NCBI GenBank assembly: GCA_963773835.1
Contig: CAVZCQ010000001.1
Span: 1,240,001 to 1,304,000 of the forward strand
DNA from: JOPF136 sp963773835
GTDB taxonomy: Bacteria; Acidobacteriota; Terriglobia; Acidiferrales; UBA7541
Direction: 5' to 3'
DNA length: 64,000 nt
The notes under the pieces were generated by a model. That model searched no databases, was not told the DNA's origin, and saw only the letters and a program-made list of their open reading frames with translations. Of this stretch, positions 42,996 through 52,288 are shown one piece after another; position 1 is the first letter of the stretch; each line of letters begins with the position of its first letter. The translations under genes were made by a program, and so were the position numbers.

Positions 42996-43775
42996 ATGAA
43001 GGGCGTGATTCTGGCGGGAGGCGCTGGCACCCGTCTCCTGCCGCTCACCAAGGTCACCAACAAACATCTGCTGCCCGTTTTCGACAAACCCATGATTTCC
43101 TATCCCATCCAGACGATGGTGAACGCGGGCATTCTGGACGTCCTGTTGGTCACGGGAGGCAGAAATGCCGGCGAGTTCCTCCGCCTCCTCGGCGACGGCC
43201 GCACTCTGGGACTGAACCGTCTGCATTATACCTATCAGGAAGGCGAAGGCGGGATCGCCCAGGCGCTCGGCCTGGCCGAGCATTTCGCCGAGGGCGGCCC
43301 CATCTGCGCGATCTTGGGTGACAACATCATCGAACGCAACATTTCCAACGCCGTGGAGCGCTTCCGCCTCCAGCCGCGGGGCGCCATGATCCTCCTCAAA
43401 CAGGTTCCGGATGCCCATCGCTTCGGCGTCGCGGAAATCCGCGACGGCCGCGCGGTGCGGATCGAGGAGAAGCCGCGGTTTCCCAAATCCGATTTGGCCG
43501 TCACCGGCTTTTATCTCTACGACAACTCCGTGTTCGAAAAAATCCGCCGTCTGAAACCCTCGGGCCGCGGCGAGCTGGAAATCACCGATGTCAACAATTT
43601 CTACATCGGAGAGGGAACGCTCACCTTCGAACCCCTCGACGGCTGGTGGACCGACGCCGGAACGTTCGAGTCGCTGCTGCGCGCCAACAACCTCGTCGCC
43701 CAGACCGGGGCCAACCACATCGAGCAGCCTGCTGCCACGAAGGCAGAGGCTGCCGTTCGGACAGGCCGGGCATGA
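42996..43775 (+). CDS. rmlA: Glucose-1-phosphate thymidylyltransferase
   Basis: 259 residues; it makes dTDP-glucose from dTTP and glucose-1-phosphate, the first step of dTDP-L-rhamnose synthesis. Visible are LAGGAGTRLLPLT at the N-terminus, KHLLPVFDKPMISYPI, the QEGEGGIAQAL loop, the metal-binding LGDNI and the KPRFPKSDLAVTGFYLYD segment. It is about 30 residues shorter than the usual RmlA and belongs to the short form. An AAGGAGGT ribosome binding site lies upstream of the ATG. Its stop codon overlaps the rmlB start (ATGA at 43772-43775), so the two are translationally coupled. Confidence 0.9.
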   Translation: MKGVILAGGAGTRLLPLTKVTNKHLLPVFDKPMISYPIQTMVNAGILDVLLVTGGRNAGEFLRLLGDGRTLGLNRLHYTYQEGEGGIAQALGLAEHFAEGGPICAILGDNIIERNISNAVERFRLQPRGAMILLKQVPDAHRFGVAEIRDGRAVRIEEKPRFPKSDLAVTGFYLYDNSVFEKIRRLKPSGRGELEITDVNNFYIGEGTLTFEPLDGWWTDAGTFESLLRANNLVAQTGANHIEQPAATKAEAAVRTGRA

Positions 43776-44815
43776 AGCTGTTCATCACCGGCGGAGCCGG
43801 TTTTATCGGCTCCAATTTCATCTATCACGTGCTGGCGCACCGCCCCCACTGCGCCGTCGTCAATTTCGATAAGCTCACCTACGCGGGTAACCTCGCCAAT
43901 CTCGCCGCTGTCGGCCCCGATCCGCGCTACCGCTTCGTCAAGGGCGACATTTGCGATGGCCCGGCGGTTGCCGCGGCCATGCAGGACTGCGACGCGGTCG
44001 TCCATCTTGCCGCCGAGTCGCACGTGGACCGCAGCATTTACGAGCCCGCCCCCGTGATTCTAACCAACATCATCGGTACCTCCGTTCTCCTCCAGGTGGC
44101 ACAAGAATTGCGCGTCCCGCGCTTTCTCCACGTTTCCACCGATGAGGTGTACGGCGACCTGCTCCCCGGAACCACCGCAGACGAGGAGTTTCCCCTCAGG
44201 CCCAGCAGCCCCTATTCCGCCTCCAAAGCCGCCTCGGATTTGCTGGTCCTCTCCTTCGTTCGCACTTACGGCTTTCCCGCCCTCATCGCCCGTTCCTCCA
44301 ACAACTACGGCCCCTGCCAGTTCCCCGAAAAATTCATCCCCCTGCTCATCACCAATGCCCTCAGCGACAAGCCCCTGCCCATTTACGGTGACGGCGGCCA
44401 ACAGCGCAACTGGCTTCACGTCGAAGACAATTGTCGCGCCATTCTCGCCGTTCTCGAGCACGGCCGGCTTGGCGGTGTGTACAACATCGGCGGTTTGGAC
44501 GTGGAGGACAATCTCTCCATGGCCCGCCGGCTCCTGCTTCTCCTCCAAAAACCTGACTCGCTGATCCATCATGTCGCCGACCGGCCCGGCCACGACCGGC
44601 GCTACGCCCTCAATTGTGAAAGAATAGCTTCAGAGCTCGGCTGGTGGCCCCTCGTCACCCTCGAGGAGGGTCTCCGTCAAACTGTCGCCTGGTACACCCA
44701 AAATGCGGACTGGCTTGCCTCGGTCCGCGATGGGCGGTACAAGACTTACTACGAAAAGTATTACGAGAACCGGGATGCCTCCCTCGCGGCCCTTGCCGAG
44801 GCGAGAAAACACTAG
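43772..44815 (+). CDS. rmlB: dTDP-glucose 4,6-dehydratase
   Basis: 347 residues, an extended short-chain dehydrogenase/reductase. The NAD-binding loop is ITGGAGFIGSNFIYH at the N-terminus; the active site has STDEVYGD (Thr-Asp-Glu) and YSASKAASD (Tyr-x3-Lys). HLAAESHVDRSI and RSSNNYGPCQFPEKFIPL are signatures of the RmlB subfamily. It converts dTDP-glucose to dTDP-4-keto-6-deoxyglucose. The ATG at 43772 overlaps the rmlA stop; the longer frame starting inside rmlA is not used. Confidence 0.94.
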   Translation: MKLFITGGAGFIGSNFIYHVLAHRPHCAVVNFDKLTYAGNLANLAAVGPDPRYRFVKGDICDGPAVAAAMQDCDAVVHLAAESHVDRSIYEPAPVILTNIIGTSVLLQVAQELRVPRFLHVSTDEVYGDLLPGTTADEEFPLRPSSPYSASKAASDLLVLSFVRTYGFPALIARSSNNYGPCQFPEKFIPLLITNALSDKPLPIYGDGGQQRNWLHVEDNCRAILAVLEHGRLGGVYNIGGLDVEDNLSMARRLLLLLQKPDSLIHHVADRPGHDRRYALNCERIASELGWWPLVTLEEGLRQTVAWYTQNADWLASVRDGRYKTYYEKYYENRDASLAALAEARKH

Positions 44816-44897
44816 GAGAGTTCCGACCGCCCCGAGGGTCCGCTTCAGCTTCGATGGAATTCGCGGCAGTGGCGCAAGGCCCTCGAACATAAAAACC

Positions 44898-45488
44898 GTG
44901 ACCGCTGTCCTCCCATCCGGCCAATCCTTTGAGCGCCGTGAGACCGCGCTCCCGGGTGTCTGCCTGATTCAGCCCACCGTCCTCGGCGATGCTCGTGGCT
45001 TCTTATTTGAGAGTTACCACGAAGCGAAATTCCTCGCCCTTGGCATTGCCGACCGCTTTGTCCAGGATAACCACTCCCGTTCTTCCAAAAATGTCCTCCG
45101 CGGCCTTCACTACCAGTTGCGCCGGCCCCAGGCCAAACTCTGCAGGGTCGTCGAAGGCGAGGTGCTCGATGTCGCCGTGGACATCCGCCCGGGTTCCCCC
45201 TGCTTCGGCAAGTGGGTAAGCGCGGTTCTCTCTTCAGAATCCCACAACGAGATTTACATTCCCGCCGGTTTTGCCCACGGCTTTCTCACCCTTTCTGACT
45301 CCGTCCACTTTCTCTATAAATGCAGCGGCCTGTACGACCCCGCGGACGAGCATGGCGTCCTCTGGAACGATCCGCGTATCGGCATCCAGTGGGGGATTTC
45401 CAGTCCCATCCTTTCCCAGAAGGACGCTCAGTTCCTTCCCCTCCATCAAGTGCCGCCGGAACTCCTTCCTGCCTACCCGGGAGCATAA
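44898..45488 (+). CDS. rmlC: dTDP-4-dehydrorhamnose 3,5-epimerase
   Basis: 196 residues, cupin-fold epimerase acting third in dTDP-L-rhamnose synthesis. PGVCLIQPTVLGDARGFLFE, FVQDNHSRSSKNVLRGLHYQ (His of the active site in GLHYQ), CRVVEGEVLDVAVDIR and IYIPAGFAHGFLTLSD are family signatures. Start: the frame is open much further upstream but would overlap rmlB; GTG 44898 gives a protein of normal length that begins about 20 residues before the conserved core, and leaves an 82-base gap after rmlB. No strong ribosome binding site was seen before it, so the start is tentative. Confidence 0.9.
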   Translation: MTAVLPSGQSFERRETALPGVCLIQPTVLGDARGFLFESYHEAKFLALGIADRFVQDNHSRSSKNVLRGLHYQLRRPQAKLCRVVEGEVLDVAVDIRPGSPCFGKWVSAVLSSESHNEIYIPAGFAHGFLTLSDSVHFLYKCSGLYDPADEHGVLWNDPRIGIQWGISSPILSQKDAQFLPLHQVPPELLPAYPGA

Positions 45489-45665
45489 GGCCCCGGGCGG
45501 CGCAAGCAGCCGCCGGTGCCGCCTCGTCCCCGTAAAATCAACTCCACTTGGAACTTGCTTGCTCATATCCGGTGTATCGCCCAAGATGGAAATGGCCCAG
45601 GAGCAGCGACACGGCTCGGGCGCCCTGACCGGAGTTCGCTGCGCCGACCCTCAGGCCGATCCCTC

Positions 45666-47981
45666 ATGAAGCGACTCGCAGTCATTCTCGTCTTCTGCGC
45701 CTGGCCGCTCTTTCCCCAAAGCAACAGCGGCGAATTGCATCTGAAAGTGACGGATCCGCTGGGCCATGGCGTGAAAACCACCGTTCAGCTCACCAGCACC
45801 GCGAATCACTATCGAAATTCCCTGGCCACCAGCGAGGAAGGTATTCTGGAGGTGCAGCGCCTTCCCTACGGCATTTATCAGATCGAAATCAACCAGCCTG
45901 GCTTTGCTCTCCTCTCCGAATCGGTCGAAATCCGTTCCTCGATTCCCACCGAAATTACCCTCCAGCTCAAGCTCCCCTCCGTCAAGGAATCTCTTACGGT
46001 CAAGGCCGTGAACACCCTGATTGATCCCGATCAAGCCGGTTCGGTGGGTCAGATCGGCTCAGATGCAATCCAGAACCGCGTCACCTCGGTTCCCGGCCGC
46101 TCCCTCCAGGATTTGGTCAATTCGCAGCCCGGCTGGCTCTACGAGGGCAACGCCGTCCTCCATCCCCGCGGCTCCGAGTATCAGACTCAGTTTGTCATTG
46201 ACGGCATCCCGCTCACCGACAATCGCTCCCCCGGCCTTGGACCCGCAATGGATGCGAACGACGTCCAATCCGTGAGCATCTACACCGCCGGCATTCCCGC
46301 CGAATATGGCCGCAAAACGGGCGGCGTCGTCGAGATCAACACGCTCCAGGATCTTCAGCCCGGCTTCCACGGCCAGGTTGTGCTTTCCGGCGGCAGCTTT
46401 AATTCCGCCGAAGCGTTCGCGGAAGGGCAATACGTCTGGGGCAAGAATGCGTTTGGCGCCAGCGCCGGCGGCGGCACGACCGATCACTACCTGAATCCCG
46501 TGGTCCCCCAAAACTATTCCAATACGGGCACCCTTGGCGATTTCTCCGTCAACTATCAGCGCGACCTCTCCCCCAAAGATCGCCTCCGCTTCATCGTTCG
46601 CCACGAAGTCTCACGCTACGATATTCCCAATGAACAGGTCCAGCAGGCCGCGGGCCAGCGCCAGACGGCCGATAACATCGAGACGATGGGCATCGTCTCT
46701 TACCAGCACACGTTCTCCTCCCGCGCCCTCGCCGATTTTCGCGCCATGGTTCGCGACAACTCGAACGACTTCAACTCCAATCCCAGCTCCACGCCCATCG
46801 AGGTGTTTCAGCACAATTGGTTTCGCGAAGCCTATTTCAAGGCCGCTGCCACCGTCGATCGTGGCCGCAATGAATGGAAGTTCGGCCTCGAGGCCGACAA
46901 CACCTTTTTGAACGAGCATTCCAGCTACCGCATCACCGATCCTTCCCAATTTGATCCCGGCACCCCTCCCGTTTTTTCCTTCCGCGGCGACCGCCCGGAT
47001 CTCGAGCAGTCCGCCTTTGTGCAGGATCGCATAACCCTCAGTGATTGGACTCTCAGTGCCGGCCTCCGCTGGGACCACTATCAGCTCCTGCTCAACCGGC
47101 AGGCGTTTAGCCCTCGCTTCTCGATTGCACGATATTTCCCCTCCGCCGCTCTCGTCCTCCATTTTTCCTACGACCGCGTTTTTCAGACCCCCTCCTTCAG
47201 AAACCTGCTGCTTTCCGGTTCCACGGCCGTTCAATCCATCGATCCGGCAAATTTCCTCCGCCTGCCGGTCCGGCCTTCGGAGGGGAACTACTACGAAGCC
47301 GGAATCTCGAAGGTTCTCCTCGGAAACTTCAGGCTGGACGCCAATTATTTCCGGCGCCTCGTTTCCAACTATGCTGACGACTCCCAGATCGCCAACACCA
47401 CCATCAGCTTCCCGGTTGCATTCCGGAGATCCGACATTTATGGCGCGGAAGCAAAGCTCGATCTTCCCAACTGGCGTCATCTCTCCGGCTTCTTGAGCTA
47501 TTCCTATGCCGTCGGCAATGTCTGGCTTCCGGTGGACGGCGGCCTCTTTCTCGGCCCCGCCTCCGCGTCCGCCGCCACTCAGCTCTCGGGCCATTTCCCC
47601 GATTCGCAGGACCAACGCAATACCCTCCGCGGCCGCCTCCGCTTCCAGATCCATCCGCGCTTTTGGCTTGCCGGCGGCATTCAATACGATAGTGGGCTCC
47701 CGTTCGAGTTCGAGGGCGACCCCGCCACCGCACTCGCTCAATATGGCCAGGCCGTCTTCAATCGAATCAACTTCTCCCGAGGCCGTCTCTATCCTTCCTT
47801 CCAGCTCAACGCCTCGGCGGGTGCGGACATTCAGAGGTCTGACCGCTGGACCGTGCGCTTTCAAATCGACGGTCAGAACCTGAATAACGTCCTCGACGTC
47901 ATTGACTTTCGTGGTCTCTTTTCCGGCAACGCCATCGGCCCCTCCCGAAGTTTCGCCCTGCGCCTTTCAACCAGCTACTAG
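45666..47981 (+). CDS. TonB-dependent receptor with N-terminal carboxypeptidase-regulatory-like domain
   Basis: 771 residues. A signal peptide (MKRLAVILVFCAWPLFPQ) is followed by a CarboxypepD_reg-like beta-sandwich (about 25-105; GELHLKVTDPLGHGVKTTVQL), a plug domain (about 125-235; VPGRSLQDLVNSQPG, QFVIDGIPLTDNRSPGLG, PAEYGRKTGGVVEINT) and an outer-membrane beta-barrel ending in aromatic Tyr (RSFALRLSTSY). It probably imports a glycan-derived or other large ligand with TonB energy. It sits between rmlC and rmlD in the same direction, which is unusual. The ATG at 45666 directly precedes the signal peptide; the longer frame is unlikely. Confidence 0.87.
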   Translation: MKRLAVILVFCAWPLFPQSNSGELHLKVTDPLGHGVKTTVQLTSTANHYRNSLATSEEGILEVQRLPYGIYQIEINQPGFALLSESVEIRSSIPTEITLQLKLPSVKESLTVKAVNTLIDPDQAGSVGQIGSDAIQNRVTSVPGRSLQDLVNSQPGWLYEGNAVLHPRGSEYQTQFVIDGIPLTDNRSPGLGPAMDANDVQSVSIYTAGIPAEYGRKTGGVVEINTLQDLQPGFHGQVVLSGGSFNSAEAFAEGQYVWGKNAFGASAGGGTTDHYLNPVVPQNYSNTGTLGDFSVNYQRDLSPKDRLRFIVRHEVSRYDIPNEQVQQAAGQRQTADNIETMGIVSYQHTFSSRALADFRAMVRDNSNDFNSNPSSTPIEVFQHNWFREAYFKAAATVDRGRNEWKFGLEADNTFLNEHSSYRITDPSQFDPGTPPVFSFRGDRPDLEQSAFVQDRITLSDWTLSAGLRWDHYQLLLNRQAFSPRFSIARYFPSAALVLHFSYDRVFQTPSFRNLLLSGSTAVQSIDPANFLRLPVRPSEGNYYEAGISKVLLGNFRLDANYFRRLVSNYADDSQIANTTISFPVAFRRSDIYGAEAKLDLPNWRHLSGFLSYSYAVGNVWLPVDGGLFLGPASASAATQLSGHFPDSQDQRNTLRGRLRFQIHPRFWLAGGIQYDSGLPFEFEGDPATALAQYGQAVFNRINFSRGRLYPSFQLNASAGADIQRSDRWTVRFQIDGQNLNNVLDVIDFRGLFSGNAIGPSRSFALRLSTSY

Positions 47982-48252
47982 AGCATGGAGCGAATCGCTT
48001 CTGAATCCTCCTCTCAAATGTCTGCGGAATCCGGCCGGCGCTCGAGCGGTACGCCGGGCATTCAGACTGGTCGTCGCACGTCCGGAGGGGCAGTACGTGA
48101 GATACTACGACAAGTATTGCGGGATTCGCGGCGCTTCGCCGCGGGCCGTCGTAGCAGCCGGGAAAGCGTAGGTTGTCGCGCTCGCGCCGCTGCTCCGGCC
48201 ACGCTGCGTTTGGGCGCATTCCCTCCGGTGCGGTGCTCGACTCTGGTTGCAA

Positions 48253-49185
48253 ATGAAACCCCGAATCCTCCTCACCGGCAGTAGCGGGCAGATCGGAAGG
48301 GAATTGAGCTTCTTGCTTCCTGCGCTGGGCGATGTCGTATCTCCGGACAGGAACGAGATGGATCTTGCGCAACCCGCCGCCGTCCGCCGCTTGATCCGGG
48401 AATACGCCCCGCAAGTGATTATCAACGCGGCGGCCTACACCGCTGTGGATCGAGCGGAGACGGAAGCGGCAACGGCGCGGGCCGTAAACTCCGATGCCCC
48501 CGCCGCCATCGCGGAAGAGGCCCGAACACTCGCCGCCCTCCTCGTCCACTATTCCACCGATTATGTCTTCGACGGAACGAAGAATACCCCGTACGAGGAG
48601 ACAGACGCGCCGAATCCGATCAATGCATACGGGGCCTCGAAACTGGCGGGAGAGGAAGCGATTCGCGCCAGCGGCGCAGCGCACTTCATTTTTCGGACTT
48701 CCTGGGTTTACGCGCCCCGAGGTAGGAATTTCTTACTCACCGTGCTGAAGCTGGCCACCGAGCGGGAGGAGCTGAGGATTGTCGCAGACCAGCGAGGCGC
48801 ACCCACTTCCAGCCGCGAGATTGCCGCGGCCACCGTCCGCATCCTCGCGTCGCTCGCCGGCAGTGGCTGGCGCCCGGACTCCCTCGCAGCCTTTGCCGGC
48901 ACCTACCACATGACCGCAGGCGGCGAAACGTCCTGGCATCATTTCGCGGAAGCCATTCTGGACGAACTCTCCCTGGCCCCGCGCGAGGCCTCCTGGATCG
49001 CCTCGGCCACCGGCAATCTCCCACGGCTCACCCGCCGCGTCACGCCCATTGCCACGGCGGAATATCCCACTCCCGCCCGCCGTCCGCCGTATTCCGTCCT
49101 ATCCAATTCTCGCCTTTTGCAAACCTTCGGATTCAATTTGCCCGCCTGGCGCGAGCAACTCCACTCCGTCTTTCAGACCGCCTGA
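48253..49185 (+). CDS. rmlD: dTDP-4-dehydrorhamnose reductase
   Basis: 310 residues; the last enzyme of dTDP-L-rhamnose synthesis, reducing the 4-keto group with NAD(P)H. The N-terminal loop LLTGSSGQIGRELSFLL binds the nucleotide; VINAAAYTAVDRAE, VHYSTDYVFDGT and NAYGASKLAGEEAI (Tyr-x3-Lys) are signatures of RmlD. ATG 48253 was taken in preference to TTG 48247. The gene is separated from the receptor gene by 271 bases, so it may be transcribed from its own promoter, but it completes the rml set. Confidence 0.93.
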   Translation: MKPRILLTGSSGQIGRELSFLLPALGDVVSPDRNEMDLAQPAAVRRLIREYAPQVIINAAAYTAVDRAETEAATARAVNSDAPAAIAEEARTLAALLVHYSTDYVFDGTKNTPYEETDAPNPINAYGASKLAGEEAIRASGAAHFIFRTSWVYAPRGRNFLLTVLKLATEREELRIVADQRGAPTSSREIAAATVRILASLAGSGWRPDSLAAFAGTYHMTAGGETSWHHFAEAILDELSLAPREASWIASATGNLPRLTRRVTPIATAEYPTPARRPPYSVLSNSRLLQTFGFNLPAWREQLHSVFQTA

Positions 49186-49255
49186 CCCGCCATCTTTCTT
49201 CCTCCCGCCGCTCTCCCCGCGGTGAGGTGTGCGTGCGGCCCGAAGGCCTTTGATT

Positions 49256-49287
49256 GCGAGAGGCGCCTCGGGCCAGGCGCACCTCGC
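49256..49287. terminator. Candidate bidirectional hairpin between convergent genes
   Basis: GCGAGAGGCGCCT (49256-49268) and AGGCGCACCTCGC (49275-49287) can pair over 13 positions with two internal mismatches around a CGGGCC loop. It lies between the ends of rmlD (plus) and the response regulator gene (minus). No T-run follows on either strand, so the call is weak. Confidence 0.35.
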
Positions 49288-49411
49288 CTTGGGTGGTGAA
49301 CACATTGCGGCGCTTGCCTTCTCAGTGCAAGAGCATCCCCCGAAGACACCCTCGTCCCCGGCGCTGGTCAATGATTGGACTAGGTTACGCTGCGTGCGGG
49401 AGCAGCTCGGC

Positions 49412-50128
49412 TCACGCCTGCTGGCGTTGTTTCAGGATGTAGAGGACCAATTCCACTCGGCCGGAAATGCCCAGTTTCTCGTAAATCCGGAACAGATAAT
49501 TGCTCACTGTGTGTTCGCTCAGTCCGAGCTTTTCCGCTACTTCGCGATTGGAGAGCCCCGCCGCCACTAGGTTCGCCACCTCATCCTCTCGCTTCGCGAG
49601 CAGTGCGGTTTTCTGCGCGCTCTTCACCCGCACCGGCGCGCCGTTCACCAGCGCCTCCAGGATCAGGTGGAGCTGCCGGCTGTTTGCCCACACCTGCCCC
49701 TTGTACACCGCCTGAATGCTTTTTCGCAGCGACTGGATCGGTTCTGACTTGCAGAACACCCCTTTCGCCCCTCCCCGGAATGCGTCCACCACCAGGTCTT
49801 CCGATCCGGATTTGAGCAGAAGGATGAGTCGCGTCCTCGGAAATGCGCTTCTCAATTCGCCCAGGATCTGGAATCCCACCAGCGCGCCATCCCCCAGATC
49901 CGCGCTCACCAGCGCCACGTCCACCTCGCGCGACCCCAGCCCCTGGATAAGTTCCTCCCGCGTCGTCGCGCATTCCACCACGCGGAATCGCGGAGTGGAC
50001 CGCGTCAGCGCATTTTTCAGCAACTGGCACCCCATCCGCGTCTCATCCGCAATCAACAGGCTGATCCGCGCTGAGCGCACGGCGGGTGATTTCTGCTGAA
50101 AGGTCACCGATGTGGGCTGGGTAGCCAA
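49412..50128 (-). CDS. NarL/FixJ-type response regulator with LuxR HTH
   Basis: 238 residues. Receiver domain (about 21-140) with acidic pocket Asp28-Glu29, phospho-acceptor Asp77 (ALVSADLGDG), the Ser107 position and Lys127 (VFCKSEP). A GerE/LuxR helix-turn-helix follows (about 170-230; LAKREDEVANLVAAGLSNREVAEKLG up to the NYLFRIYEKL recognition part). It is an apparently complete two-component regulator, but no sensor kinase gene is nearby. The frame starts at TTG 50128; a GTG codon a few residues in would give a slightly shorter form. It may control the adjacent PilZ gene or the rml region, which is inference. Confidence 0.87.
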   Translation of the reverse strand: MATQPTSVTFQQKSPAVRSARISLLIADETRMGCQLLKNALTRSTPRFRVVECATTREELIQGLGSREVDVALVSADLGDGALVGFQILGELRSAFPRTRLILLLKSGSEDLVVDAFRGGAKGVFCKSEPIQSLRKSIQAVYKGQVWANSRQLHLILEALVNGAPVRVKSAQKTALLAKREDEVANLVAAGLSNREVAEKLGLSEHTVSNYLFRIYEKLGISGRVELVLYILKQRQQA

Positions 50129-50646
50129 CTCTAATGCTCCTGGTATCCCTCGCCAGAAACTGCCAGCGGCGCCGTCCTGGAGAGACCTGGCAATCTACGA
50201 AGACACTTACGAGGTCCTTGCTCCGCCTGCGACCTGGGCACCTACGGTGCGTTGAAAAACCGTTGCAGGAACTTAGCAAAAACTAATCCAAACCGTCAAG
50301 CACTTTTCGCCCTTTCTCCAAACTTTTTGCGATTTTCGAGAGCAAATTATTACCATTTTTGGTAAGCGAATGGGTGAATTCGGGGAATCCGCCGGGTTTT
50401 CGTCCTCTCTCCCCCTCCTACGGAGCATTCCGAATGGGAGCAGTTCTACCCTCTTCTCCGGCTCGCGAAAGCACTTTCCTTCAATATTTCGGCCTTTTTT
50501 GATGATTCTTGCCCCGTGAGTTTTCGCTTCTTGTGCGCCAGCCGCGTTAGCCCTAACTTCGCGAATGGTAGCCGGTAGTTTGGCTCTTACTGGTACCACC
50601 GTACCGTTGTTCCGGGGCTGCGACGACGCAAGAATGGCATCCCGGG
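50129..50646. other. Divergent regulatory region between response regulator and PilZ genes
   Basis: 518 bases with no gene. The centre is AT-rich and contains the palindrome TTACCA-TTTT-TGGTAA (50350-50365). A second short palindrome, GGTAC-CACC-GTACC, is at 50592-50605, about 40 bases before the PilZ ATG. Both are possible operator sites for divergent promoters. Confidence 0.45.
50350..50365. promoter_or_regulatory. Palindrome, candidate operator
   Basis: TTACCA and TGGTAA are exact complements around TTTT within the AT-rich part of the divergent region. No downstream T-run, so an operator is more likely than a terminator. Confidence 0.3.
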
Positions 50647-51129
50647 ATGCAATATCAAAAGAATTCTATTGAGCCGCTCAGCCGGTCTTCCCAGTCGGCA
50701 GCCCGGCCGTCAGGCTCACATCGCATGGATCGCAGAATTCACAAGCGTTATGATCTGGATGCTACCGCACGTTTCTCCTGGACGGACGCCGCAGGGGTTC
50801 GCCGGCAGTCCCAGGGTCGTACACGCGACATCTCCGAAACGGGCGTCTTTGTAGTGACCCCGGATTGTCCGCCTTCGGGCGCCTCCGTGCGGCTCGAGGT
50901 CCGCGCCTCCGCCCTTTCCAAATCGGGTCTGATGATGCAGACACGCGGCCAGGTCATCCGGCTCGAGGTCAGCGATGCGCCCACCGCTGCCGCCGGTTTC
51001 GCGGCGGCCACCCGCTCACTGAAATTACGCAACTGTAAGCCGGGAGTCACAGGTCTCGAGGCAGAATGGGCGACAGGTCCGGTCTCGAATTCCAGGTCTC
51101 TTACGGGCAACTCTCGCAAGCCGAATTAG
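50647..51129 (+). CDS. PilZ domain protein (likely cyclic-di-GMP binding)
   Basis: 160 residues. The PilZ domain (about 27-120) has both nucleotide-binding motifs: RxxxR as part of DRRIHKRYDL and D-x-S-x-x-G as RTRDISETGVFV. The protein has no membrane segment and no other domain; the last 35 residues are low-complexity and polar. It probably senses cyclic-di-GMP and may act on exopolysaccharide export or on the sigma-54 activator encoded 34 bases downstream. The first 25 residues are poorly conserved in type, so a later start is possible. Confidence 0.82.
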   Translation: MQYQKNSIEPLSRSSQSAARPSGSHRMDRRIHKRYDLDATARFSWTDAAGVRRQSQGRTRDISETGVFVVTPDCPPSGASVRLEVRASALSKSGLMMQTRGQVIRLEVSDAPTAAAGFAAATRSLKLRNCKPGVTGLEAEWATGPVSNSRSLTGNSRKPN

Positions 51130-51163
51130 CCGTGAACGTGACGAAGTTCTAAGAAAGGGAGCT

Positions 51164-52288
51164 ATGGCACTCAGCGCAACACCTGCTTCATCGTACTTCC
51201 TCTCGGATTCGGAATTGCCGCCGGATGAGGTGATCTTCGGATCCTCCTCAGCCATGGAAGCGGTCCGCCTGAGCGTGGACATGGCCGCCACCGCCAATAT
51301 TCCGGTCCTGCTCCAGGGCGAGAGCGGTACAGGCAAGGAAATCCTCGCGCGCTACATCCACCTCCGTTCGCCGTGGGGCAGCGGTGCCTTCGTCAAGGTG
51401 AATTGTCCGGCCATCCCCGGCACCTTGCTGGAAAGCGAGATGTTCGGTTACCAGAAGGGCGCCTTCACCGGTGCCTACACCTCCAAGCCGGGACGCGTCG
51501 AGCTGGCCCATCGCGGCACTTTGTTTCTCGATGAAATTGCGGACCTCGATCCCGCCCTCCAGGCCAAGCTGCTTCAATTGCTCCAGGACGGACAGTTCAG
51601 CCGCATCGGTGCTTCCGAAGACCGCCAGGTGGAAGTGCGCGTTGTCTGCGCCACCAACAAGCAGCTCGAAAAGGAAATCAAGACCGGCGCCTTTCGCCAG
51701 GACCTCTTCTACCGCATCAACGTCATCACCATCCAGCTGCCCACCCTCCAGCAGCGGCTCGGAGACCTTCCCGTCCTGGTGGATTACCTGCTCAACAAGT
51801 ACGCGGAGAAATTCGGCCGTTCGGTCCCGCCGCTCAGCAAACCGACGATCAAGTTTCTCCAGAAATACGATTGGCCCGGAAACATCCGCGAGCTCGAAAA
51901 CGTCATCAAGCGCTACGTGATCGTTGGCCGCGAAGAGGCCATTGCCGGTTCCCTCGAGAATGATCGCGAGCAGGAGTTCGACCCGGAAGTAGTTTCGGTG
52001 GACGGCGTGATCAAGCTGAAAGAGGTCACCCGCCAGGCGGTGAAGCAGATCGAGCGCAAGATCATTCTAAAGACTCTCGAAGTCCACCGCTGGAACCGTC
52101 AGTCCACGGCCCGTGCTCTCAGCATCAGCTACGCGGCCCTGCTCTATAAAATGCGTGAGGCCGGCGTTCCTCCGCGACGTTCCAGCGCAAAGCCCAAGTC
52201 CTCCGGCGCCCGGGTGGCGAAGTCCCGACTGGCCGCAGACGTCAGACTGCCGGCTACCCAAGCGGCCCGCGCCGACCAGGTCCACTAG
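51164..52288 (+). CDS. Sigma-54-dependent transcriptional activator without receiver domain
   Basis: 374 residues. The AAA+ domain has Walker A GESGTGKE (52-59), the sigma-54 contact loop GAFTGA (99-104), Walker B FLDEI (121-125), and an arginine-finger region FRQDLFYRINV. A Fis-type helix-turn-helix lies near the C-terminus (RWNRQSTARALSISYAALLYKMREAG). There is only a 23-residue N-terminal lead instead of a receiver or GAF domain, so activity may be controlled by partner proteins, perhaps the neighbouring PilZ protein, as with FleQ-type or FlrC-like regulators. A ribosome binding site (AAAGGGAG) precedes the ATG. The target genes are unknown. Confidence 0.88.
   Translation: MALSATPASSYFLSDSELPPDEVIFGSSSAMEAVRLSVDMAATANIPVLLQGESGTGKEILARYIHLRSPWGSGAFVKVNCPAIPGTLLESEMFGYQKGAFTGAYTSKPGRVELAHRGTLFLDEIADLDPALQAKLLQLLQDGQFSRIGASEDRQVEVRVVCATNKQLEKEIKTGAFRQDLFYRINVITIQLPTLQQRLGDLPVLVDYLLNKYAEKFGRSVPPLSKPTIKFLQKYDWPGNIRELENVIKRYVIVGREEAIAGSLENDREQEFDPEVVSVDGVIKLKEVTRQAVKQIERKIILKTLEVHRWNRQSTARALSISYAALLYKMREAGVPPRRSSAKPKSSGARVAKSRLAADVRLPATQAARADQVH

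Noticed and set aside
49200..49411. tRNA-like or small gene in the gap after rmlD
   Set aside because: No cloverleaf or TpsiC-like motif could be fitted; the only structure is the hairpin at 49256-49287.
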